DNA of 11,196 bases, taken from an uncultured Clostridia bacterium (GTDB taxonomy: Bacteria > Bacillota > Clostridia > Oscillospirales > Acutalibacteraceae). The number at the start of each line of letters is the position of its first letter. The first letter of the stretch is position 1. Shown one piece after another: positions 1-5,927 of this stretch. A program made the translations under genes and the position numbers. The stretch is from the NCBI GenBank assembly GCA_937888485.1, contig CALAQQ010000033.1, positions 1 to 11,196 of the forward strand. Direction: 5' to 3'. The notes beneath the pieces are model-generated. The model did not search any database. It was given only the letters and a program-made list of their open reading frames with translations, and had not been told where the DNA came from.

Positions 1-1250
1 TCAAATACTATGATAAAGACCGTGTCATCATGGGCAAAAAAATGAGCGAACATCTTAAGTTTGCTATGGCATGGTGGCATAATCTCTGCGCATGCGGAAC
101 GGATATGTTCGGCAGAGATACGGCGGAAAAAACATTCGGTGCAGTTCCCGGAACAATGGAACATGCAAAAGCAAAGGTTGATGCAGGCTTTGAATTCATG
201 TCAAAGCTCGGCGTTGAATATTTCTGCTTCCATGATGCCGATATCGTTCCCGCAGCAGACGATATAAAAGAAACCAACAGAAGACTTGATGAAATCACAG
301 ACTACATTCTCGAAAAGATGAATGAAACAGGTATCAAGTGCCTCTGGGGAACAGCTAATATGTTCTCCGACCCCCGTTTTATGAACGGTGCAGGCAGCAC
401 AAATTCCGCAGACGTATTCTGCTTTGCGGCCGCTCAGGTTAAAAAAGCTCTTGATTTAACAGTTAAACTCGGCGGCAAGGGTTATGTTTTCTGGGGCGGA
501 AGAGAGGGTTATGAAACACTCCTCAATACCGACGTTAAGTTTGAACAGGAAAATATCGCTCGCCTTATGCGTCTTGCAATTGACTACGGCAGAAAAATCG
601 GCTTTGACGGCGATTTCTATATTGAACCCAAGCCGAAGGAACCCATGAAGCATCAGTATGACTTCGATGCCTCAACAGCTATCGGCTTCCTCAGACAGTA
701 CGGTCTTGACAAGGATTTCAAGATGAATATCGAAGCAAACCATGCAACTCTTGCAGGTCATACCTTCCAGCATGAGCTTCGCATAAGTGCAATCAACGGT
801 ATGCTCGGCAGTATCGATGCTAACCAAGGCGACCTTCTTCTCGGTTGGGATACCGATGAATTCCCGTTCGATGTTTATGAAGCAACAATGTGTATGTATG
901 AAGTCCTCAAGAGCGGCGGTTTCGTAAACGGCGGTCTCAACTTTGATGCCAAAAACCGCAGACCCAGCAATACCCACGAAGATATGTTCCTCGGTTTCAT
1001 TCTCGGTATGGATACCTTTGCTCTCGGTCTTATCAAGGCGGCTGAAATTATTGAAGACGGCAGAATTGACGGCTTTGTTGCAGATAAATATTCATCCTTC
1101 AACAGTGGAATCGGTCAGAAAATCAGAAGCGGAAATGTTACTCTCGAAGAACTTTCCGATTATGCCTGTGAAATGGGCAAGCCTGCAAATCCGGGTTCGG
1201 GCAAACAGGAATATCTTGAAAGCGTTATCAACAATATAATGTTTGGGTGA
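1..1250 (+). CDS. xylA: Xylose isomerase, 5'-truncated by the window edge
   Basis: Catalyses D-xylose to D-xylulose in the cytoplasm, the first step of the isomerase route of xylose use. The reading frame is open from base 3: the codons before the first in-frame ATG (base 30) read KYYDKDRVI, which matches the conserved N-terminal KYY/KFY-type segment of the family. The real start therefore lies upstream of the window, probably by about 20-30 codons. Counting from the Met at base 30, I see the active-site FHDAD (67-71, catalytic His68), the signature VFWGGREGYE (153-162), the metal-ligand segment IEPKPKEP (198-205), NIEANHATLAGH (233-244) and SIDANQGD (261-268). The missing part is short compared with the usual ~435-440 residues. 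The stop at 1248-1250 lies 4 bases before the xylB start. Identification is firm; the true start cannot be seen. Confidence 0.97.
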   Translation, partial: KYYDKDRVIMGKKMSEHLKFAMAWWHNLCACGTDMFGRDTAEKTFGAVPGTMEHAKAKVDAGFEFMSKLGVEYFCFHDADIVPAADDIKETNRRLDEITDYILEKMNETGIKCLWGTANMFSDPRFMNGAGSTNSADVFCFAAAQVKKALDLTVKLGGKGYVFWGGREGYETLLNTDVKFEQENIARLMRLAIDYGRKIGFDGDFYIEPKPKEPMKHQYDFDASTAIGFLRQYGLDKDFKMNIEANHATLAGHTFQHELRISAINGMLGSIDANQGDLLLGWDTDEFPFDVYEATMCMYEVLKSGGFVNGGLNFDAKNRRPSNTHEDMFLGFILGMDTFALGLIKAAEIIEDGRIDGFVADKYSSFNSGIGQKIRSGNVTLEELSDYACEMGKPANPGSGKQEYLESVINNIMFG

Positions 1251-1254
1251 TAAT

Positions 1255-2781
1255 ATGAAATATGTTATCGGTATAGATTTGGGAACAACAGGTCTTAAAA
1301 CCGTTATCTTCAGCCGTGAAGGTGATGTTGTTGCATCGGCTTACAGGGAATATCCTCTTTCTCAGCCTCATAACGGTTGGGCGGAGCAAGACCCTGAACT
1401 CTGGTGGGTTGCCGCTAAGGAAACGATAAATGAAGTTCTTTCAGAAAGCGAAATTTCAAACGAAAACATTGCTTCTCTCGGTATATCGGGACAGATGCAC
1501 GGTCTTGTCATGCTCGATGAAAACTGCGATGTTATCCGTCCCGCAATTCTTTGGTGCGACCAGAGAACAGGCGAGGAATGCGAAGATATAACCAACATAA
1601 TCGGCAAGGAAAGACTCATTGAAATTACTGCAAATCCTGCTCTTACGGGTTTCACCGCATCAAAAATTATGTGGGTCAAAAAACACGAAAAAGAGAATTT
1701 TGATAAATGCAGACACATTCTTCTTCCGAAGGATTATCTCCGTTTCAGACTTTCCGGTGATTTTGCAACAGATGTTTCCGATGCATCGGGTATGCAGCTT
1801 CTTGATGTCAAAAACCGTTGCTGGTCGGAGGAAGTTTGTGAAAAACTCGGAATTGATAAATCCTTGCTTGCAAAAGTTTATGAATCCGTTGATGTTACGG
1901 GTCATGTAAGTACGGAAGCTTCGTCTGAAACAGGACTGTCCGAAAAGACTCTCATTGTTGCAGGTGCAGGCGATAATGCCGCAGCAGCAGTCGGTACAGC
2001 CGTTATCCGTGACGGAAAAGCGTTCACAACAATCGGAACATCGGGTGTTGTATTTGTTCACACCGACGAACCGAAAATTGACCCCATGGGCAGAGTTCAT
2101 ACCTTCTGCTGTGCAGTTCCCGGTAAATGGCACGTCATGGGTGTTACTCAGGCGGCAGGTCTTTCGCTTCAGTGGTTCAAGAATCAGTTCTGCCTTGCAG
2201 AAACGGAAGAAAGCCTTGCAAAGAATGAGGACGTTTATAAGATTACGGATGAGAAAGCGGCAGAAATACCTATCGGTGCAGAAAGACTTTTCTATCTGCC
2301 TTATCTGATGGGAGAAAGAACTCCTCATCTTGACCCGGACTGCAGAGGCGTGTTTTTTGGAATTTCCGCCATGCATACAAGAGCTCATTTTATCCGTGCC
2401 GTTATGGAGGGCGTCGGTTATTCGCTTATGGATTGTCTCAAAGTTCTTGATGAAATGGGTATAAATCCCGATTCAATGCTCGTTACAGGCGGCGGCGGAA
2501 AATCAAAGCTCTGGAAAGAAATGCTCGGTGATATGTTCCGTCTTAAAATCAGAACGATTCAGTCCAAGGAAGGCCCCGCACTCGGAGTTGCTGTTCTTGC
2601 CGCAGTCGGTGCAGGTCTTTACGGCGACGTTTATGAAGCCGCAGACAGTATGGTTAAATACAGCGATAATGAATATCTCCCCAATGAAGAAAACGCTGTG
2701 AAATATTCGAAGAATTTCACGCTCTATTCAAAGCTTTATTTTTCACTTAAAGAAAATTACAAAGAGCTTGCAAGCATATAA
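1255..2781 (+). CDS. xylB: Xylulokinase
   Basis: Phosphorylates D-xylulose with ATP to D-xylulose 5-phosphate, feeding the pentose phosphate pathway. The 508-residue product has the usual FGGY-kinase length. Visible motifs are the phosphate-1 loop IGIDLGTTG (5-13), the substrate-contact GQMHG (79-83), WCDQRTGEE (100-108), the catalytic Asp in GAGDNAAAAVG (Asp240), GTSGVV (261-266), PYLMGERTPHLD (349-360) and the C-terminal TGGGGKSKLW (411-420). An in-frame TTG exists at 1243. I choose ATG 1255 because GGGTGAT (1245-1251) sits just upstream as a Shine-Dalgarno sequence and because the family N-terminus is MKYVIGIDLGTTG. That Shine-Dalgarno overlaps the xylA stop codon, so the two genes are probably translationally coupled in one transcript. 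Confidence 0.97.
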   Translation: MKYVIGIDLGTTGLKTVIFSREGDVVASAYREYPLSQPHNGWAEQDPELWWVAAKETINEVLSESEISNENIASLGISGQMHGLVMLDENCDVIRPAILWCDQRTGEECEDITNIIGKERLIEITANPALTGFTASKIMWVKKHEKENFDKCRHILLPKDYLRFRLSGDFATDVSDASGMQLLDVKNRCWSEEVCEKLGIDKSLLAKVYESVDVTGHVSTEASSETGLSEKTLIVAGAGDNAAAAVGTAVIRDGKAFTTIGTSGVVFVHTDEPKIDPMGRVHTFCCAVPGKWHVMGVTQAAGLSLQWFKNQFCLAETEESLAKNEDVYKITDEKAAEIPIGAERLFYLPYLMGERTPHLDPDCRGVFFGISAMHTRAHFIRAVMEGVGYSLMDCLKVLDEMGINPDSMLVTGGGGKSKLWKEMLGDMFRLKIRTIQSKEGPALGVAVLAAVGAGLYGDVYEAADSMVKYSDNEYLPNEENAVKYSKNFTLYSKLYFSLKENYKELASI

Positions 2782-2786
2782 AAAAA

Positions 2787-2822
2787 TACCGCCGCAGATT
2801 TTTCTGTGGCGGTAAAATTTTT
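2787..2822 (+). terminator. Rho-independent terminator after xylAB
   Basis: Bases 2787-2798 pair with 2803-2814 in a 12-bp stem (one G-T wobble at 2794/2807) closed by a TTTT loop. AAA and then TTTTT (2818-2822) follow. The hairpin starts 5 bases after the xylB stop codon and sits upstream of an independent promoter for the next gene. The T-run is short and displaced by three A residues, so efficiency is uncertain, and AAAAAA before the stem gives partial symmetry. Confidence 0.85.
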
Positions 2823-2836
2823 GATCTTCCAATCTG

Positions 2837-2851
2837 TTGCAAACGAAAAGA
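2837..2851 (+). promoter_or_regulatory. Possible catabolite-responsive (cre-like) element
   Basis: TTGCAAACGAAAAGA matches the degenerate cre consensus WTGNAANCGNWNNCW at 14 of 15 positions (the C near the 3' end is G). It overlaps the -35 box and spacer of the GH43 promoter, where CcpA binding would repress. Against the stricter TGWNANCGNTNWCA form it has three mismatches and its right half is not palindromic, so this is only a candidate. Confidence 0.25.
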
Positions 2852-2865
2852 AAATTATTTATAAT
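2837..2865 (+). promoter_or_regulatory. Sigma-A promoter for the GH43 gene
   Basis: The -35 box TTGCAA (2837-2842) and a perfect -10 box TATAAT (2860-2865) are separated by exactly 17 bases. Transcription would start near 2872, leaving a leader of only about 13 nt that begins at or inside the ribosome binding site GGGAGGAG (2872-2879), 5 bases before the ATG. Position after the xylAB terminator supports an independent transcription unit. Confidence 0.75.
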
Positions 2866-2884
2866 GTGAACGGGAGGAGATATA

Positions 2885-3901
2885 ATGCAGTTTATTGTAA
2901 CTCTGGCGGTAACGATTGCTGTGTTTTTTCAGTCGCTATTAGGAATAAACACCGTTACGGAATATGATTATCCCATTGATAAGAATAACGGCGGCGACCC
3001 GTTTATGGTTGAGGATGAAACGGGTTGCTATTATACTTTTACGACAGGCGGCGGAATAGATATCAGCCGAATAAACAGCGTAACCGACACAGCCGCAACC
3101 GAAAGAAAAACGGTTTATTGGTCGGGTAACGACGGTATAGCGGGCGATATCTGGGCGCCCGAAATTCATAAAATCGGCGACAGATGGTATATAGTTTCCT
3201 GCGCACTTTTTGATAAAAATGCCGTTGAAAAAGGTGCTATGCCATATGCTGAAAAATTTGAAGAAAACAGAGATTATTACCGTTACGGATTTGTGCTCGA
3301 AAGTAAAACCGAAGATATTATGGGTGAATATGAGTTCAAAGGAATTCTTGCACCAGACGGTCTCAACAATATAGACGGAACTTATCTTCACAAAGACGGA
3401 AAACTGTATTACGTTTTCTCTGCATACGTGAATATTGCTCATCAGTGCATTTATATTGCGGAAATGGAAAATCCATATACTCTTAAAACGAATGAAAACG
3501 GAAAGAATAACGCTGTCATGCTTTCCGAACCCGAATATAACTGGGAGAAAAGAGGTTGGTGGGTAAACGAAGGCCCCGCCGCTTTGTATAACGGCGAGGA
3601 TGTTCATATCGTTTATTCTGCGAGCGGTTACAGCTCGGGGCATTATTCTCTCGGACTTCTCACCTTATCGGGCGATGATGTTATGAACGGAAAATCATGG
3701 ACAAAAAGCGTGATGAAAGTTATGGGTAATCAACCCGATAAAAACATATGGAGTGCAGGCCATTGCAGTTTTCTTTACCGTGAAAACGGGGAAGTTCTTA
3801 TGGTTTATCATGCAACTCCCACTGAAAATTTCCATGAGTCACCGAGGCTGACATATATAAAACCCGTAAAGTTCATTTTCGGAGTGCCTGTTTTCTATTA
3901 A
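2885..3901 (+). CDS. Family 43 glycoside hydrolase (arabinanase / arabinofuranosidase / beta-xylosidase type), probably exported
   Basis: Five-bladed beta-propeller glycosidase of the GH43 type, an inverting enzyme family that cleaves arabinose or xylose linkages of plant hemicellulose. All expected catalytic positions are visible: general base Asp38 in NGGDPF, pKa-modulating Asp164 in NNIDGTY, general acid Glu229 in VNEGPA, and the late conserved His293 in SAGHCSF. IWAPEIHKIGDRWYI (89-103) is another family hallmark. The 338-residue length fits a single catalytic domain with no carbohydrate-binding module. Residues 2-21 are hydrophobic like a signal peptide but carry no N-terminal Lys/Arg and no clear cleavage motif, so export is likely but not certain. 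The ribosome binding site GGGAGGAG (2872-2879) fixes the ATG start. The adjacent xylAB genes suggest arabinoxylan use. Exact substrate cannot be read from sequence alone. Confidence 0.9.
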   Translation: MQFIVTLAVTIAVFFQSLLGINTVTEYDYPIDKNNGGDPFMVEDETGCYYTFTTGGGIDISRINSVTDTAATERKTVYWSGNDGIAGDIWAPEIHKIGDRWYIVSCALFDKNAVEKGAMPYAEKFEENRDYYRYGFVLESKTEDIMGEYEFKGILAPDGLNNIDGTYLHKDGKLYYVFSAYVNIAHQCIYIAEMENPYTLKTNENGKNNAVMLSEPEYNWEKRGWWVNEGPAALYNGEDVHIVYSASGYSSGHYSLGLLTLSGDDVMNGKSWTKSVMKVMGNQPDKNIWSAGHCSFLYRENGEVLMVYHATPTENFHESPRLTYIKPVKFIFGVPVFY

Positions 3902-4353
3902 TAATCTTTGTCAATAACCATCTGACGGTAGTCAAGCATCTCAAAGCCCAGTCGCTTGTAGAGTTGTTTGGCACCGTCATTTTCATCTCCGACTTCAAGG
4001 CGGATTCGTCTGATTTTGCCCGAAAACTCTGATTTAAGATGTTCAAAAAATTGAGTACCTATACCCTTTGAACGGAATTCATCTTCAACAAAAAGTTCTT
4101 CAATCCATGCAGTCATACCGCCGACTTCTGTTTCGAATTTCATTGAAACAACAGCATATCCCGCTGTTTTGCCGTCACATTCAAAAATATATCCTTTGAC
4201 GAGATCGGGGATATCCAGAGCTGCATCGAAGCTTGACATCATAACCTCATCGGAGGGAAAATGAAGAACTGCGGGAGGTGCATAGAATTTCTTGACCATT
4301 GAGAAAAAAACATCTCTGTCGTTTTTTGTGAATTTTCTGAAGGTTACATCCAT
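3898..4353 (-). CDS. GNAT-family N-acetyltransferase
   Basis: A 151-residue single-domain GCN5-related acetyltransferase that would move an acetyl group from acetyl-CoA to an amine. Substrate is unknown. Motif A for CoA pyrophosphate binding is VEDEFRSKGIGTQF (89-102, with RSKGIG), preceded by the beta4 strand AWIEELFV (82-89). Motif B is ENDGAKQLYKRLGFE (124-138), where Tyr132 is the usual candidate general acid. An upstream in-frame TTG at 4368 lies inside the preceding gene. I choose ATG 4353 because GAGGAA (4366-4361) is a good Shine-Dalgarno 7 bases before it. That site is formed by the last two codons of the LCP gene, whose stop is 4 bases upstream, so the two are translationally coupled. 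Its stop codon overlaps that of the convergent GH43 gene, with no terminator between them. Confidence 0.9.
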   Translation of the reverse strand: MDVTFRKFTKNDRDVFFSMVKKFYAPPAVLHFPSDEVMMSSFDAALDIPDLVKGYIFECDGKTAGYAVVSMKFETEVGGMTAWIEELFVEDEFRSKGIGTQFFEHLKSEFSGKIRRIRLEVGDENDGAKQLYKRLGFEMLDYRQMVIDKDY

Positions 4354-4357
4354 AATA

Positions 4358-5401
4358 TTATTCCTCAATTTTAATTTTGTTTGTATAAATATAGTCCTGA
4401 AGATACTCTTTTGCTGCTTCTATGTCTACAATTTCAACCCATTGACCGTTTTTGGTTCCGACCTCCATATGTTCATCAATCGGAACCCGGTTTTGTTCGA
4501 TATCAAATGCGGCAATTCCGATACCTGCCTTATATGCAAGACCTGTGATTTCAAGTGCCGACATATCTGTCTGAATGAGCGGGAAAACTTTATTCATCGT
4601 TTCAATAAGAGCAGAAATTCCTGCTTTTTTTGCCTGGTTTATAAGTGCTGAAATAACCTTCCTCTGTCTGAAAGTTCTCATATAATCCGAATCGAGTTTT
4701 CGGATTCTGCAATAAACAAGAGCTTCTTCGCCGTTGAGTGTAACGTTTTCGCCGCTTTCAACTGTCTGTCTTGTTGTGTTGTTGATGAATTTGGCTTCTT
4801 TTTTGGTGACTTCAACAGTAACTCCGCCGAGAGAATCGATTATCTGAGTGAACATATTGAAATCAACCATAACATAGTGGTCAATATCAACGCCGAAATT
4901 GTATTCTATTGTGTCGACAACAAGCTGAGGTCCGCCTGATGAACAAGCAGAATTGAGTTTAGCTTTCTTGCCTTTTGACGGTATTTCAACCCAGCTGTCA
5001 CGAAGGAATGAAGTGAGTTTTATTTTCATGTGTGCAAAATCAACCGAAACAAGTATCATTGAATCCGAACGTGAGGATGAATCGGCTTTTCCGTCAACAC
5101 CGAGAAGAAGTATGTTTGAAACGAAAGGACTGCTTTTGAGTTCAAATGCCGAAGCATATTTGTTTGATTCAAGGTCGTTTCTTGTGTATCCCGACATAGC
5201 CGCAAACATGAAAATGAATACCCAGGTGAAAAGAAAAATAAGAACAAGTGCAATGGCAATAATTTTCAGAAAACGGTGTTTCTTTTTTTCTTTCTTTGGT
5301 TTTTCATTCTGCGGAGGCATCGGAGGAGGAGTTTCGTTGAGAAAGTCGAATTCAATCTCACGGGGTTGATTTCTGTTTTTTGAAATATATATATCTTCCA
5401 T
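4358..5401 (-). CDS. LytR-CpsA-Psr (LCP) family cell-wall glycopolymer transferase
   Basis: LCP proteins are membrane-anchored enzymes that transfer undecaprenyl-linked polymers such as teichoic acid or capsule onto peptidoglycan outside the cell. The 347-residue product has a charged Pro-rich cytoplasmic N-terminus (1-43, ending KKEKKKHR), one membrane segment (about 45-68) and an extracellular LCP domain. Motifs seen are LLLGVDGKADSSSRSDSM (98-115, Arg111 and Asp113), SFLRDSWVEIP (131-141), KLNSACSSGG (148-157), IDSLGGVTVEV (188-198) and LNGEEALVYCRIRKLDSDY (222-240) followed by MRTFRQRKVI (241-250), supplying the arginines that bind the lipid pyrophosphate. The ATG at 5401 is supported by GAAGGAG (5416-5410), 8 bases upstream. 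Of several possible LCP roles, wall polymer attachment is the most likely. No polymer-synthesis genes are in view to name the substrate. Confidence 0.93.
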   Translation of the reverse strand: MEDIYISKNRNQPREIEFDFLNETPPPMPPQNEKPKKEKKKHRFLKIIAIALVLIFLFTWVFIFMFAAMSGYTRNDLESNKYASAFELKSSPFVSNILLLGVDGKADSSSRSDSMILVSVDFAHMKIKLTSFLRDSWVEIPSKGKKAKLNSACSSGGPQLVVDTIEYNFGVDIDHYVMVDFNMFTQIIDSLGGVTVEVTKKEAKFINNTTRQTVESGENVTLNGEEALVYCRIRKLDSDYMRTFRQRKVISALINQAKKAGISALIETMNKVFPLIQTDMSALEITGLAYKAGIGIAAFDIEQNRVPIDEHMEVGTKNGQWVEIVDIEAAKEYLQDYIYTNKIKIEE

Positions 5402-5431
5402 TAAATATGCTCCTTCACAGTTAATGAAATC

Positions 5432-5460
5432 ATTTTAACTCAACTTCTGGTGATATACAA
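5432..5460 (-). promoter_or_regulatory. Possible promoter for the lcp-GNAT unit
   Basis: Reading leftward, TTGTAT (5460-5455) and TAAAAT (5437-5432) are spaced by 17 bases, putting the start near 5425 and giving a leader of about 24 nt before the lcp ATG. The -35 match is weak (3 of 6), the -10 good (5 of 6). The region is AT-rich and other pairs are possible, including a leftward TTGACT at 5516-5511 followed by a TATATA/TATATC tract. Confidence 0.45.
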
Positions 5461-5501
5461 TACTTTATTTGTAAATTATTTTAAACCGATATATATTTTG
5501 T

Positions 5502-5516
5502 TTGACTTTTAGTCAA
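5502..5516. repeat. Perfect inverted repeat over the rnpB -35 box
   Basis: TTGACT-TTT-AGTCAA is a perfect palindrome of two 6-base arms around three T. The left arm is the -35 box of the rnpB promoter, and the right arm read leftward is also a TTGACT box. It could be an operator, a divergent -35 pair or chance in AT-rich DNA. Confidence 0.6.
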
Positions 5517-5530
5517 TTGTGTTTTAGAAT
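5502..5530 (+). promoter_or_regulatory. Sigma-A promoter of rnpB
   Basis: TTGACT (5502-5507), a 17-base spacer and TAGAAT (5525-5530) are each 5 of 6 to consensus. The expected start near 5537 coincides with the first base of the extended P1 helix of RNase P RNA, so promoter and RNA 5' end support each other. Confidence 0.85.
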
Positions 5531-5537
5531 AATAACG

Positions 5538-5895
5538 TATGTGCCGAGTGAGTTGGGCAGTCGCGGGTGACTTGTGTCACGTGAGGAAAGTCCGAGCTTC
5601 ACAGAGCAGGATAACGGCTAACGGCCGCCGAGGGTGACCTTAGGGAAAGTGCAACAGAGATATACCGCCTGCTATGCAGGTAAGGGTGGAAAGGCGAGGT
5701 AAGAGCTCACCGGCGTGCGGGGAACCGCACGGCCCTGCAAACCCTATCCGAAGCAACACCGATTGGAGGAGGATTTATTCCGTCGCTTGCTCGGCGATAC
5801 TCCGAAGGGTGGCTAAAGCTGTGCAGCAATGTACGGCGTAGACAGATGATTGCCTTAAACGACAGAACTCGGCTTACAGATTCACTCGGCACATA
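5538..5895 (+). ncRNA. rnpB: RNase P RNA, bacterial class A (catalytic subunit of RNase P)
   Basis: The ribozyme that removes 5' leaders from pre-tRNAs. Ends are set by helix P1: bases 5538-5551 (TATGTGCCGAGTGA) pair perfectly with 5882-5895. The conserved core is present: GAGGAAAGTCCGAGC (5582-5596) forms the 5' half of P4 and its surroundings, and ACAGATGATTGCC and ACAGAACTCGGCTTACAG (5862-5879) form the 3' conserved regions, with the P4 partner near the end. The length of about 355 nt fits. It has its own strong promoter. No hairpin-plus-T-run follows the 3' end, and the recD2 gene begins within about 33 bases, so the mature 3' end is probably made by processing of a longer transcript. Mature ends may differ by a few bases. 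Confidence 0.97.
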
Positions 5896-5927
5896 TTAGC
5901 TTTTCAGAAAGTAATTTGAAAATTGAT

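Noticed and set aside
1660..2388. Long open frame of 242 codons on the minus strand inside xylB
   Set aside because: It is antisense to a clear xylulokinase, is rich in Cys, Arg and Phe as expected of a shadow frame, and has no recognisable domain.
2939..3643. Open frame of 234 codons on the minus strand inside the GH43 gene
   Set aside because: The plus-strand frame contains all GH43 catalytic motifs; the antisense product has a Phe/Ile-rich, unnatural composition and no family motifs.
4292..4651. Plus-strand open frame of 119 codons across the GNAT/LCP junction
   Set aside because: Antisense to two well-supported genes, rich in Cys, Phe and Asn, with no ribosome binding site or domain.
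5707..5892. Small minus-strand open frame inside rnpB
   Set aside because: The stretch is fully explained by conserved RNase P RNA structure on the plus strand.
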